From positions 248,001 through 312,000 of the forward strand of contig NZ_FMZV01000003.1 of the NCBI RefSeq assembly GCF_900101475.1: 64,000 nucleotides of DNA, read 5' to 3'. Source of the stretch: Ruegeria marina (lineage in GTDB: Bacteria > Pseudomonadota > Alphaproteobacteria > Rhodobacterales > Rhodobacteraceae). The notes below the pieces were generated by a model. The model ran no database searches. It saw nothing but the letters and a program-made list of their open reading frames with translations, and was not told where the DNA came from. This document shows, one piece after another, positions 17,122 through 25,760 of this stretch; position 1 is the first letter of the stretch, and every line of letters begins with the position of its first letter. Position numbers and translations under genes: made by a program.

Positions 17122-17988
17122 CTGGAACAGCAAGACCAAAATCCGCCAGCGGAGCTTGTCGCCGACCTGAACGCGCGCGGTCTGTCCGGTCCCGGCGACA
17201 GGTTCGAAACCCTGTATGGGGGCCGCACCAACCGTGTTTGGCGGCTGCATGGGCATGGCAGTGACCTCGTCCTGAAACTTTATCGGACGGATTTCCACAA
17301 TCCCCTGTTCCGCAACGACCCGGCTTCCGAGATGGCCTGCCTGAAACGGCTTTCCGAAACAGGCCTCGCGCCGCGGCTGCGGGCCACCGGCGAATTCGCC
17401 AATCAGGCCTGGGCGCTCTACGATCACGCGCCGGGTGCGCCCTGGCGGACCAACCCGCGGCGTGCGGCAGAGGCGCTGGCCATGCTGCACGCGCTGAAAC
17501 CCGGCCTGAAGCTTCCCGAGGGGTGCAATGGCAGCCGGGACCTGACCTGCCATACCGAAGAGATCCTGTCATCCTGCACACCATCGGCACGCGCCGAGAT
17601 CGAAGCCTTGCGCCCGGATGGACCCGCGATCGCAGCGGGGCGAACCTGCCTGATCCATGGCGATCCGGTACCGGGAAATCTCCTGTTTGACGGTGACGGG
17701 GTCGTGCTCATCGACTGGCAATGCCCCGCCATCGGAGACCCGGCAGAGGATATCGCGATCTTTCTTTCTCCGGCCATGCAACATGTCTATCGCGGCAAGG
17801 CGCTGACCCACGACGAGGAACAGGCGTTCCTTGCGGCTTACGCCGACCCCGAGATCACGGGCCGGTACAGGGCGTTGGAACCCTGGTTTCACTGGCGCAT
17901 GGCCGCCTATTGCCTTTGGCGGGCCCAGAACGGCGCACCCGATTATGCACCCGCCTACAGGTTGGAGGCCGCTGCTCTTACCCGATAA
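17122..17988 (+). CDS. APH/choline-kinase-like phosphotransferase with unclear 5' end
   Basis: The reading frame encodes a small APH-fold kinase. An N-terminal nucleotide loop FETLYGGRTNRVWRL and LVLKLYR lie upstream of the first ATG (17332). From that ATG, the catalytic loop HGDPVPGN is at 109-116 and the metal Asp in LIDWQ at 128. The frame is open back to TGA at 17107, but no ATG, GTG or TTG occurs before 17332. ATG 17106 starts in another frame with MTEARP and would need a shift to join. Either a CTG start near 17122 (listed), a frameshift or a sequence error explains this. The substrate is unknown (choline, ethanolamine, thiamine and sugars are family options). Convergent with the oxidoreductase. 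Confidence 0.6.
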   Translation: MEQQDQNPPAELVADLNARGLSGPGDRFETLYGGRTNRVWRLHGHGSDLVLKLYRTDFHNPLFRNDPASEMACLKRLSETGLAPRLRATGEFANQAWALYDHAPGAPWRTNPRRAAEALAMLHALKPGLKLPEGCNGSRDLTCHTEEILSSCTPSARAEIEALRPDGPAIAAGRTCLIHGDPVPGNLLFDGDGVVLIDWQCPAIGDPAEDIAIFLSPAMQHVYRGKALTHDEEQAFLAAYADPEITGRYRALEPWFHWRMAAYCLWRAQNGAPDYAPAYRLEAAALTR

Positions 17989-17995
17989 AGGCGGC

Positions 17996-19303
17996 TCAGA
18001 GTTGATCGGCAAGCCCGTAGGCCAGATAGGCCGGCTGCATCACAACCCGACGGAAACGGCCCAGCGGAAACCGCCTCAGCGGACCCTGCATGGCAACCGG
18101 CAACCCGGCAGGTTCGCCCAGCGCCAATCGCGCCAGCGCCCGGCCCGAGTAGGTGCCCATCGCAACCCCGTTGCCATGATAGGCAAGCCCCGCAAACATT
18201 CCGGGCGTCCCCGGCACCGGCCCGACATAGGGCACCAGGTCCCGACCGAGGCAGACCATCCCGGACCACAAGTTGGTGGCTTCGATCTCTGCCCAGGCCG
18301 GGAACATCGCGTCGAAATGACGGCGCATGCGGGCGTGGATCCTGGCTTCGACGCGGGGCGAGGAAAACAGCCCGCCCCGCATTCCGAACAGAAACCTCCG
18401 GTCAGGCATCAGGCGGAAATAATGCAGCAGGTGCCGGGTGTCATAGGCCATCTGGTCCGAAGTCCAGCCCTGCGCCCGCAGTTCCGCGTCGGACATCGGC
18501 CGGGTCACCATGACACTCGACTGCGCGGGCATGTAACGACCGGCTAGCCAGGGCGGCATGTCCTCGCTGGAATAGCCGTTGGTGCAGATCAGCACGGTGT
18601 CCGCCTCGATCCGGGCCTGCGCTGTGTGCAGCACATGGCCACGCCGACCGCGTTCCAGCCGCAGCACGGCGCTGTCGCGGAACTGGCGCACCCCCATTGC
18701 AGCGGCCACATCAGCGAGTCCGAACAGGTATTTGCGCGGGTTGAGCGCAAAACCGACATCGCTTGTCAGCCCGCCAAGAAACTGTCCGTTCAGCCCCTCG
18801 GCCTCCAGGTCATGTTTCTCGTGCAAACGGCCATGACCCTTGTCGGCCTCGCGCCGCAGCGCATCCATGGCGCGGGTGGAATGCGCCAGCCGCGTCTCGC
18901 CCCTGGAATGCATGTCGGCATTGATCCCGTGGCGCGCGATCAGGCTGCCGACCAGGTCGACCGCCTCGACCTCGGCCTCATCGCACGCTTTTGCCCCGTC
19001 CTTGCCAAAACGTCGACGTTTCTGAGCGTCATTCAGCTTGATTCCGCCCAGGCAGCAGAACCCGCCGTTGCGCCCCGAGGCCCCCCAACCGGGCGCCCCG
19101 GCTTCCAGAACGGTTACAGCCACCCCGCTTTCGGCAAGATGCAGGGCCGCCGAAATACCGGTAAACCCGGCCCCGACGATGGCGACATCTGTCTGGATGT
19201 CGCCAGTGGCAATCGGCCAGTCCGGGGCAGCGATGGTCTCGTCCCACCAGCAGCCCTGGCGTGGACCCGCGCCATAGGCAAAATCGGAGAATATCCGCCT
19301 CAT
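17996..19303 (-). CDS. FAD-dependent amine oxidase, PuuB-like (gamma-glutamylputrescine oxidase family)
   Basis: 435 residues. The dinucleotide-binding motif VAIVGAGFTGISAALHLAE is near residues 40-58, GASGRNGGFCCLG follows, and the C-terminal FAD contact HGNGVAMGTYSG lies near residue 395. This DAO-type fold matches PuuB, which oxidises gamma-glutamylputrescine or related polyamine conjugates. The gene sits last in the minus-strand polyamine operon and overlaps the permease stop by four bases, which supports a polyamine role. No gamma-glutamylputrescine synthetase (puuA) is in the window, so free polyamine or another N-acylated substrate is possible. Confidence 0.82.
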   Translation of the reverse strand: MRRIFSDFAYGAGPRQGCWWDETIAAPDWPIATGDIQTDVAIVGAGFTGISAALHLAESGVAVTVLEAGAPGWGASGRNGGFCCLGGIKLNDAQKRRRFGKDGAKACDEAEVEAVDLVGSLIARHGINADMHSRGETRLAHSTRAMDALRREADKGHGRLHEKHDLEAEGLNGQFLGGLTSDVGFALNPRKYLFGLADVAAAMGVRQFRDSAVLRLERGRRGHVLHTAQARIEADTVLICTNGYSSEDMPPWLAGRYMPAQSSVMVTRPMSDAELRAQGWTSDQMAYDTRHLLHYFRLMPDRRFLFGMRGGLFSSPRVEARIHARMRRHFDAMFPAWAEIEATNLWSGMVCLGRDLVPYVGPVPGTPGMFAGLAYHGNGVAMGTYSGRALARLALGEPAGLPVAMQGPLRRFPLGRFRRVVMQPAYLAYGLADQL

Positions 19304-20118
19304 TGCGCGCGGGCCGCGGCCTGTTCGTCACGCTTCTGGCGCACCAGCGCCTGTTTCGAAATCAACGAGGCCGATATGACCCCGACAGTGACAATCCCGA
19401 TCATGATCGTACTCAGCGCGTTGATTTCCGGGCTGACGCCCAGACGCACCGCCGAGAAGATCTTGATCGGCAGGGTGGTGGCCGAGGGACCCGAGGTGAA
19501 GGACGCGATGACCAGATCGTCAAGCGACAGGGTGAAAGCCAGGAGCCAGCCAGAGATCACCGCGGGCGCGATGATGGGCAGGGTGACCAGACGGAAGGCC
19601 TCGGCCGGAGAACAGCCAAGATCCAGTGCCGCCTCCTCCAGCGAGCGGTCGAAGGTCACCAAGCGTGACGACACCACCACCGACACGTAACACATCGAAA
19701 AGGTCGTATGGGCCAGAACGATGGTCATCACCCCCCGTTCGATCCCGATGCCGATGAACAGCAGCAGAAGCGACAGGCCGGTAATCACCTCGGGCATGAC
19801 AAGCGGCGCATAGATCATGCCGGAAAACAGCGTCCGGCCCATGAAGCGCCCGCCACGCACCAGCACATAGGCCCCCATTGTGCCCAGGACGGTGGCGAAT
19901 GTCGACGACAGCACCGCCACCTTCAGCGTCACCCAGGCCGCGCTCAGAAACGCGTCATTGCCCAGCAACTCGCCATACCATTTGGTCGAAAACCCCGCCC
20001 AGACCGTCACCAGCTTGCTTTCGTTGAAACTGTAGACAATCAGGATGACCATCGGGATGTAGAGAAAGGCAAATCCCAGCGTCAGGGATACGGTGTTGAA
20101 CCAGCTCAGCCTGTTCAT
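19300..20118 (-). CDS. potI: Polyamine ABC transporter permease (PotI/PotC type)
   Basis: 272 residues with six predicted membrane segments, the first starting at about residue 9. The inner-membrane ABC permease signature is near 170-190: EEAALDLGCSPAEAFRLVTL, the EAA-like loop that contacts the ATPase. GGAGGCGGATCA precedes ATG 20118. The stop overlaps the oxidoreductase start by four bases, and the start overlaps the upstream permease stop by four bases, so the operon is tightly packed. Confidence 0.9.
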   Translation of the reverse strand: MNRLSWFNTVSLTLGFAFLYIPMVILIVYSFNESKLVTVWAGFSTKWYGELLGNDAFLSAAWVTLKVAVLSSTFATVLGTMGAYVLVRGGRFMGRTLFSGMIYAPLVMPEVITGLSLLLLFIGIGIERGVMTIVLAHTTFSMCYVSVVVSSRLVTFDRSLEEAALDLGCSPAEAFRLVTLPIIAPAVISGWLLAFTLSLDDLVIASFTSGPSATTLPIKIFSAVRLGVSPEINALSTIMIGIVTVGVISASLISKQALVRQKRDEQAAARAQ

Positions 20119-20996
20119 TGATCCGCCTCCGCCTGTTTCTGTTGGTTGCGCTGGAACAGCACGATCGGGATCACCAGGATCAGCAACAGGATCACCGCCA
20201 CGGCCGAGGCGACCGGCCAGTCGCGGTTCGAGAAGAACTCCTCCCACAGAACCTTGCCGATCATCAGCGTGCCCGATCCGCCCAGCAACGACGGGATGAC
20301 GAATTCGCCAAGCGTCGGAATGAACACCAGGAAACAGCCCGCGATGATGCCCGGCCGCGACAGCGGAATGGTCACAAGCCAGAATGCCTGTGCCCGGGAA
20401 CAGCCCAGGTCCTCGGCCGCCTCGATCAGCGATCCGTCCAGACGGTCGAGCGCGGAATAGATCGGCAGGATCATGAACGGCAGATAGGTGTAGACGATCC
20501 CGATGTAGACGGCCGTATTGGTGTTCAGGATGGTCAAGGGCTCGTTGATGATCCCGGTCCAGAGCAGGATCTGGTTCAGGTAGCCTTCGTTCGACAGGAT
20601 GCCCATCCAGGCGTAGACGCGGATCAAGAACGAAGTCCAGAACGGCAGGATGATCAGCATCATCAGCGTCGGACGCCATTCCTCGGGCGCGCGCGCCATG
20701 CCATAGGCGATCGGATAACCGACGCAGAGCGTCAGGAAGGTCGCCGAAATGGCGATCTTGAGACTGCTGAGGTAGGCTTTCCAGTAAAGGTCGTCCTCGG
20801 TGAGAAAGATGAAGTTCTCGAAATCCAGTTCCCGGACAAAGGCCATGATCCCTTCGGCCCAGTCGAACTGGGGCACGTAGGGCGGGATCGAGACGGCGTA
20901 GTCCGACAGCGAAATCTTGAACACGATGGCAAACGGCACCAGGAACAGCACCGTAAGCCAGGCATAGGGAATGGCGATCAGAAGAAACCGGCGCAT
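20115..20996 (-). CDS. potH: Polyamine ABC transporter permease (PotH/PotB type)
   Basis: 293 residues with six membrane segments. The first helix (about 3-25) is followed by an extended periplasmic loop (to about 65) as in PotH. The ATPase-contact loop EAAEDLGCSRAQAFWLVTIP lies near residue 193. It is the first permease after the ATPase gene, shares a start base with its stop, and overlaps potI by four bases. It builds the membrane channel together with PotI. Confidence 0.9.
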   Translation of the reverse strand: MRRFLLIAIPYAWLTVLFLVPFAIVFKISLSDYAVSIPPYVPQFDWAEGIMAFVRELDFENFIFLTEDDLYWKAYLSSLKIAISATFLTLCVGYPIAYGMARAPEEWRPTLMMLIILPFWTSFLIRVYAWMGILSNEGYLNQILLWTGIINEPLTILNTNTAVYIGIVYTYLPFMILPIYSALDRLDGSLIEAAEDLGCSRAQAFWLVTIPLSRPGIIAGCFLVFIPTLGEFVIPSLLGGSGTLMIGKVLWEEFFSNRDWPVASAVAVILLLILVIPIVLFQRNQQKQAEADQ

Positions 20997-22123
20997 CAGT
21001 CGGCCAGCAGAACGCCCGCCGTGGCAGTCCAGGACAGCCAGACGGTGTCTTCCCATGTAAAGGTTCGGCGCGAGATCCGGCGCGTGTTCGAAGTCTGCGC
21101 CTTGATGATCGTGCCGTTGGGCAATTCCACGTGATAGGTCGAAAGATTGCCCAGATAGGCAATGTCATGCACCCGGCCCTGTAGCGCATTGGCGGCGTCC
21201 GCCGGGCGTTCGGAACTGATCGTCACCTTTTCGGGGCGAATGGCCAGATGGCAGGTCTGACCCGAGGCGAACCCGTTGGAGGACTTCGCGATCAAGGGCT
21301 GCTGGCCCTCGGCCCAGTCGATGCGATAGGTTTCTTCGCCATCGGGCGTGGCGCGGCCTTTGATGATGTTCACATCGCCGATGAAATCGGCCACGTAGAC
21401 GGAATTCGGGGTCTCGTAGATCCGGTCGGGGGTCGACACCTGCATCAGCTGCCCCTGATCCATCACCGCGACCCGGCTGGCGACGGTCATCGCCTCTTCC
21501 TGGTCATGGGTCACGATCACGAAAGTCGTGCCGGTCTTTTCCTGGATGTCCATCAGTTCGAACTGGGTGTCCTGGCGCAGTTTCTTGTCCAGCGCGCCAA
21601 GCGGTTCATCCAGCAGCAGCAACTTGGGCGCCTTGGCCAGCGACCGTGCCAGCGCCACCCGTTGCCGCTGTCCGCCCGAGATCTGGTGCGGCTTGCGCTT
21701 TGCAAACTTCTCCAGCCGCACGAGGCGCAGCATCTCGTCCACCCGCTTTTCGATATCCTGTTTCGACATCCGGTCGCGGCGCAGGCCAAAGGCAATGTTG
21801 TCCCAGACCGACAGATGCGGAAACAGCGCATAGGACTGGAACATCATGTTCACGGCCCGCTTGTTCGGCGGCACCGGGGCAATGTCCTGTCCGGCCAGTT
21901 CGATCACACCTTCGGTCGGGTTTTCAAACCCGGCCAGCATGCGCATCATCGTCGTCTTGCCGCAGCCCGAGGGGCCAAGCAGGGCAAAGAACTCACGCTC
22001 GTAGATATCCAGCGTGAGATTGTCGATGGCGGTGAATTCGCCAAACCGCTTGGTCACGTTCCTGAAACGGATCAGCGGTTTCGCGTCGGGATCGTCCCAA
22101 GGCGCAAATTTCGAAGATTGCAA
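20996..22123 (-). CDS. potG: Polyamine ABC transporter ATPase (PotG/PotA type)
   Basis: 375 residues from a TTG start. Walker A GPSGCGKT is at 50-57, the ABC signature ISGGQ at 148-152, Walker B LLLLDEP at 168-174, and a C-terminal TOBE-type regulatory domain follows residue 250. TTG 22123 is used because the next potential start is far inside the ATPase fold, while ATG 22195 would place the start before the palindromic hairpin that follows potF. ACGGGGGC lies 8 bases upstream. It energises PotH and PotI. Confidence 0.88.
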   Translation of the reverse strand: MQSSKFAPWDDPDAKPLIRFRNVTKRFGEFTAIDNLTLDIYEREFFALLGPSGCGKTTMMRMLAGFENPTEGVIELAGQDIAPVPPNKRAVNMMFQSYALFPHLSVWDNIAFGLRRDRMSKQDIEKRVDEMLRLVRLEKFAKRKPHQISGGQRQRVALARSLAKAPKLLLLDEPLGALDKKLRQDTQFELMDIQEKTGTTFVIVTHDQEEAMTVASRVAVMDQGQLMQVSTPDRIYETPNSVYVADFIGDVNIIKGRATPDGEETYRIDWAEGQQPLIAKSSNGFASGQTCHLAIRPEKVTISSERPADAANALQGRVHDIAYLGNLSTYHVELPNGTIIKAQTSNTRRISRRTFTWEDTVWLSWTATAGVLLAD

Positions 22124-22167
22124 GGCAAGCCCCCGTCTGTCTTGTTCTGTAGTGGGGTAAACGCAAC

Positions 22168-22191
22168 GGGGCAGGCCGATCGGCCTGCCCC
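22168..22191 (-). promoter_or_regulatory. 24-base perfect palindrome between potF and potG
   Basis: A perfect palindrome with 12-base GC-rich arms spans 22168-22191, 17 bases past the potF stop and before potG. On RNA it folds into one stem with no T-run after it. Hairpins here in sugar and amine ABC operons often stabilise the binding-protein mRNA or thin out downstream transcription, which would keep PotF in excess. Confidence 0.55.
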
Positions 22192-22208
22192 GCAATTCAA
22201 GCCGGAAA

Positions 22209-23294
22209 TCAGGTGCCCGACTTGATCTTGGTCCACAGGCGGGTCACGGTCCGCTGAACCTTGGCGTCATAGGGCGACTTGGTGTAGAGGTTCTGCACCG
22301 TCGCCTCATCGGGATAGATTGCCGGATCGCCGATCACGTCCTCGGCCAGGAACTCCTGCGAGGCCTTGTTTCCATTGGCGTAATAGACATAGTTCGACGC
22401 CGCCGCCATGTTCTGCGCATCCATGATGAAGTTCAGGAACTTGTGCGCCGCGTCCGGGTTCGGTGCGTCCACTGGAATGGCCATCATGTCGAACCACATC
22501 AGCGAACCTTCCTTGAAGGCGTTGTATGCGATCTCGACACCGTTGTCGGCCTCGGCGGCGCGATCGCGTGCCTGAAGAACGTCGCCGGACCAGCCCACGG
22601 CCACACAGATCTCGCCATTGGCGAGCGCGTTGATGTATTCGGAGGAGTGGAATTTCTGAATGTACGGGCGCACCGCCATCAGGGTTTCCTCGACCTTGCC
22701 GATGACATCCGGGTCCTGGCTGTCGGGGTCTTCACCCAGGTAACGAAGGGCTGCGGGAATGATCTCGGTCGGAGCATCCAGGAAATGCACACCACAGGCG
22801 GCCAGCTTTTCCATGTTCTCGGGCTTGAACACCAGGTCCATGCTGTTCATCGGCGCATCGTCGCCCAGCACTTCCTTGACCTTGCCGACGTTTACGCCCA
22901 ATCCGGTGGTGCCCCACATATAGTTGATGGCGTATTCGTTGCCGGGGTCATATTGCGCGGTCCGGTCCTGGATCACGTCCCACATGTTGACCAGGTTCGG
23001 CAGCTTGGACTTGTCGAGCTTCTGGAAGGCACCGGCCTCGATCTGGCGCTGCAGGAAGTCGGCCGTCGGCACCACGACGTCATAACCAGATCCGCCGGCC
23101 AGCATCTTGGTCTCCAGCACCTCGTTGCTGTCGAACACATCGTAGATCAGCTTGATGCCGGTTTCTTCCTCGAACTTGGTCAACAGTTCTTCGTCGATGT
23201 AGTCCGACCAGTTGTAGACGCGCACTTCTTCGGCGAACGCGGCGGAAGTGGCCAGTGCCATCACCGCTGTGAGTGTCAGCGCTTTGAAAGTCAT
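22209..23294 (-). CDS. potF: Polyamine (putrescine-type) periplasmic binding protein PotF
   Basis: 361 residues with a signal peptide (MTFKALTLTAVMALATSAAF, cleaved near AFAEE). The mature protein starts EEVRVYNWSDYIDEELLTKF, typical of PotD/PotF, and contains GYDVVVPTADFLQRQI, YMWGTTGLGVNVG and VAVGWSGDVLQA. It should bind putrescine or a related diamine in the periplasm. It is the first gene of the minus-strand operon and is divergent from the GntR regulator across a 146-base region with a TTGATCAA palindrome. Confidence 0.92.
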   Translation of the reverse strand: MTFKALTLTAVMALATSAAFAEEVRVYNWSDYIDEELLTKFEEETGIKLIYDVFDSNEVLETKMLAGGSGYDVVVPTADFLQRQIEAGAFQKLDKSKLPNLVNMWDVIQDRTAQYDPGNEYAINYMWGTTGLGVNVGKVKEVLGDDAPMNSMDLVFKPENMEKLAACGVHFLDAPTEIIPAALRYLGEDPDSQDPDVIGKVEETLMAVRPYIQKFHSSEYINALANGEICVAVGWSGDVLQARDRAAEADNGVEIAYNAFKEGSLMWFDMMAIPVDAPNPDAAHKFLNFIMDAQNMAAASNYVYYANGNKASQEFLAEDVIGDPAIYPDEATVQNLYTKSPYDAKVQRTVTRLWTKIKSGT

Positions 23295-23341
23295 TGAGTG
23301 TCTCCCTGCAAGCTGGCGGGTATTCTCCCACCTGCCTAGAT

Positions 23342-23349
23342 TTGATCAA
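23342..23349. promoter_or_regulatory. TTGATCAA palindrome between potF and gntR genes (candidate operator A)
   Basis: A perfect 8-base palindrome, TTGATCAA, sits 47 bases upstream of the potF start. It shares the TTTGATCA core with sites at the GntR start codon (23437-23449) and upstream of the aminotransferase (24150-24162). Probably one of three operators for the local GntR protein. Confidence 0.5.
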
Positions 23350-23436
23350 GTTTTGCCTTCTACGGCAACAGCGTTTATGTATTCATCAAGTAGAACACCT
23401 GACAAGACGAGATGTTGAAATAGGGGCAAGTCCTTT

Positions 23437-23449
23437 GAATATGATCAAA
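23437..23449 (-). promoter_or_regulatory. Candidate operator B overlapping the GntR start codon
   Basis: The 13-base sequence TTTGATCATATTC occurs here on the minus strand and exactly again at 24150-24162 on the plus strand. The site covers the ATG of the GntR gene, a position that would suit autorepression. Confidence 0.5.
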
Positions 23450-24139
23450 AAACAGGCGTTGAAGCCGAGCCAAACGGACGCAAAACAACCTGTTCACGAA
23501 CAGGTGTATCAGACGCTGAGGGCCATGATTCTGTTCGGAGAGTTGGCTCCCGGGCAGGCCGTGACCATCCAGGGACTCACTGATTCGCTGGGTGCAGGCA
23601 TGACCCCGGTCCGCGAGGCGATCCGCCGCCTGATGTCCGAAGGCGCATTGATGTTTCAGGGCAATCGCCGCGTCAGCGTGCCCGTCCTGACCCAGGACGA
23701 TCTGCACCAGGTCATTTTCATAAGAAAATCAATCGAAGCCGAACTGGCGCGCCGCGCGGCCCAGAAGATGACTCCGACCGCCGCGGAAGCGTTGGAAAAG
23801 CTCGATGCGGCCTTGGATCAGGCCATCGAAACCGGGGACGTGGGGGGGTATCTGCGATCCAACTACGATTTTCATGCCTTGCTCTATTCGGTCGCTGATG
23901 CCCCGATTCTGACCGAGATGGCAGATCGGTTGTGGCTTCGATTCGGGCCCTCGCTTCGGGTTGTCTGTGGTCGGTTCGGCACCCAAAACCTGCCCGACAG
24001 GCACAAGGAGATGTTGAAAGCGCTGCATGCAGGCGATGTCGAAGGCGTGGCGCGGGCAATGGAACAGGACGTCGAACAGGGCATGGAGCAGATGGCCGGC
24101 GTACTGTCCGAAAACGAAGGACGGCACGATTCGATTTGA
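23441..24139 (+). CDS. GntR-family regulator (FCD domain), probable polyamine-locus repressor
   Basis: 232 residues. An N-terminal winged helix (about 17-80) with HEQVYQTLRAMILFGELAPG and SLGAGMTPVREAIRRLMSEG is followed by an all-helical FCD ligand domain with the metal-type residues in NYDFHALLYS and the later RHKEMLKALHAGD. This is the FadR subfamily, which binds organic acids or amines. It is divergent from potF and 57 bases upstream of the aminotransferase, so control of both is likely. ATG 23441 is used; a TTG six bases earlier in frame is an alternative with AGGGG spaced 7-9 bases away. Confidence 0.88.
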   Translation: MIKKQALKPSQTDAKQPVHEQVYQTLRAMILFGELAPGQAVTIQGLTDSLGAGMTPVREAIRRLMSEGALMFQGNRRVSVPVLTQDDLHQVIFIRKSIEAELARRAAQKMTPTAAEALEKLDAALDQAIETGDVGGYLRSNYDFHALLYSVADAPILTEMADRLWLRFGPSLRVVCGRFGTQNLPDRHKEMLKALHAGDVEGVARAMEQDVEQGMEQMAGVLSENEGRHDSI

Positions 24140-24149
24140 CAGCCAAAAA

Positions 24150-24162
24150 TTTGATCATATTC
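24150..24162 (+). promoter_or_regulatory. Candidate operator C upstream of the aminotransferase
   Basis: TTTGATCATATTC lies 35 bases before the aminotransferase start and is identical in 13 bases to candidate operator B. It fits a repressor site for the GntR protein encoded just upstream. Confidence 0.5.
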
Positions 24163-24196
24163 TGCCGCCAATCGGAATTCGCAGGAGACTCACCCG

Positions 24197-25591
24197 ATGG
24201 TGACCATTACCAATCACATGCCCACGGCCGAGTTGCAGGCGCTGGACGCCGCCCACCACATGCACCCGTTTTCGGCCAATACCGAACTCGGCCGCGAAGG
24301 CGTCCGGGTGATTACCCGTGCCAAGGGGGTTTGGCTGACCGACAGCGAAGGTGAAGAGATCCTGGATGGCATGGCCGGCCTTTGGTGTGTCAACATCGGC
24401 TATGGCCGCGAAGAGCTTGCCGAAGTTGCCGCCCGCCAGATGCGCGAACTGCCCTATTACAACACTTTCTTCAAGACCACCCATGTTCCGGTCATCGCGC
24501 TGGCGCAGAAGCTGGCTGAACTCGCACCGGGCGACCTGAACCACGTGTTCTTCTCGTCGGGCGGGTCTGACGCCAACGACACCAATATCCGCCTTGTCCG
24601 CACCTATTGGCAGAACAAGGGCCAGCCGGACCGCAACGTCATCATAAGCCGCAAGAATGCCTATCACGGTTCTTCGGTGGGCTCGTCCTCGCTGGGCGGC
24701 ATGGCGGGGATGCACGCGCAGGGCGGCATCATTCCCAACATCCACCACATCAACCAGCCCAACTGGTGGGCCGAGGGCGGTGACATGACCCCGGCCGAAT
24801 TCGGCCTTGCCCGCGCCCGCGAACTGGAAGAGGCAATTCTGGAGCTTGGCCAGGACCGCGTCGCGGCCTTCATCGCCGAACCGGTGCAGGGTGCCGGCGG
24901 CGTCATCGTGGCGCCAGATACTTACTGGCCGGAAATCCAACGCATCTGCGACAAGTTCGGCATCCTGCTGATCGCGGACGAGGTGATCTGCGGATTCGGC
25001 CGCACCGGCAACTGGTTCGGCTCCCAAACGCTCGGCATCCGTCCCCACATCATGACCGTCGCCAAGGGCATGAGCTCGGGCTACGTGCCGATTGGCGCCT
25101 CGATCATCTGCGACGAGGTGGCCGAAGTGATCGGCATGGAAGAGTTCAACCACGGTTACACCTATTCCGGACATCCGGTAGCTGCGGCGGTGGCGTTGGA
25201 AAACCTGCGGATTCTCGAGGAAGAAAAGATCATCGACCATGTCCGCGACGTGGCTGCTCCCTATCTCAAGCAGAAATGGGAAAGCCTGCTCGTCCATCCG
25301 CTGGTGGGCGAGGCCAAGATCGTCGGCATGATGGGCTCGATCGCCCTGACACCGGACAAGGGCACCCGTGCGAAATTCGCAGCCGAAGCGGGAACCGTCG
25401 GTTACATCTGCCGCGAACGCTGCTTCAAGAACAACGTGATCATGCGTCACGTCGGCGACCGTATGATCATTTCGCCGCCTCTGGTCATAACCCCGGCCGA
25501 GATCGACGAAATGTTCGTCCGGATCCACAAGTCTCTGGACGAGGCCCACGCAGAGATCCTGGAACGCGGATTGTTCAGAAGCGCCGCCTGA
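24197..25591 (+). CDS. PLP class III aminotransferase, SpuC-like (putrescine/polyamine type)
   Basis: 464 residues of the class III omega-aminotransferase fold. The PLP-phosphate loop SSGGSDANDT lies near 120-129, ISRKNAYHGSSVG near 150, LLIADEVICGFGRTG with D261, and the PLP lysine in VAKGMSSGY at K290. SpuC-type enzymes pass the amino group of putrescine or cadaverine to pyruvate. Its position between the two polyamine importers and the GntR regulator supports this role; related class III enzymes use other omega-amino compounds. A terminator follows. Confidence 0.85.
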   Translation: MVTITNHMPTAELQALDAAHHMHPFSANTELGREGVRVITRAKGVWLTDSEGEEILDGMAGLWCVNIGYGREELAEVAARQMRELPYYNTFFKTTHVPVIALAQKLAELAPGDLNHVFFSSGGSDANDTNIRLVRTYWQNKGQPDRNVIISRKNAYHGSSVGSSSLGGMAGMHAQGGIIPNIHHINQPNWWAEGGDMTPAEFGLARARELEEAILELGQDRVAAFIAEPVQGAGGVIVAPDTYWPEIQRICDKFGILLIADEVICGFGRTGNWFGSQTLGIRPHIMTVAKGMSSGYVPIGASIICDEVAEVIGMEEFNHGYTYSGHPVAAAVALENLRILEEEKIIDHVRDVAAPYLKQKWESLLVHPLVGEAKIVGMMGSIALTPDKGTRAKFAAEAGTVGYICRERCFKNNVIMRHVGDRMIISPPLVITPAEIDEMFVRIHKSLDEAHAEILERGLFRSAA

Positions 25592-25618
25592 ACTCAGATC
25601 GCAAACAAGTGAATCACC

Positions 25619-25651
25619 GGGCCGCCAGGATTTTCGGCGGCCCGTTTTTTT
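25619..25651 (+). terminator. Rho-independent terminator after the aminotransferase
   Basis: A perfect 8-base GC stem (25619-25626 with 25636-25643, loop of 9) is followed by G and seven T residues (25645-25651). It isolates the GntR-aminotransferase unit from the next ABC operon. Confidence 0.9.
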
Positions 25652-25677
25652 GCCAATGTTCGACGCAACAGCCCGTG

Positions 25678-25709
25678 AAACCGTCGCAACCGTGTCCAAA
25701 CTGTCGCAA
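25678..25709. repeat. Two 12-base direct repeats, period 20
   Basis: AAACCGTCGCAA (25678-25689) and AAACTGTCGCAA (25698-25709) differ in one base and are 20 bases apart, about two helical turns. They lie in the promoter region of the second polyamine ABC operon and look like a tandem operator of an activator or repressor not encoded here. Confidence 0.4.
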
Positions 25710-25760
25710 TTCGGTTGCAACGCCCGACCATGCGCGCTTAACCTGACGGCAATGGCGACA

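Noticed and set aside
20118-21134. Plus-strand ORF of 338 codons in the polyamine permease region
   Set aside because: Antisense to PotH and PotI, with the His/Asp/Gln/Arg bias of shadow frames.
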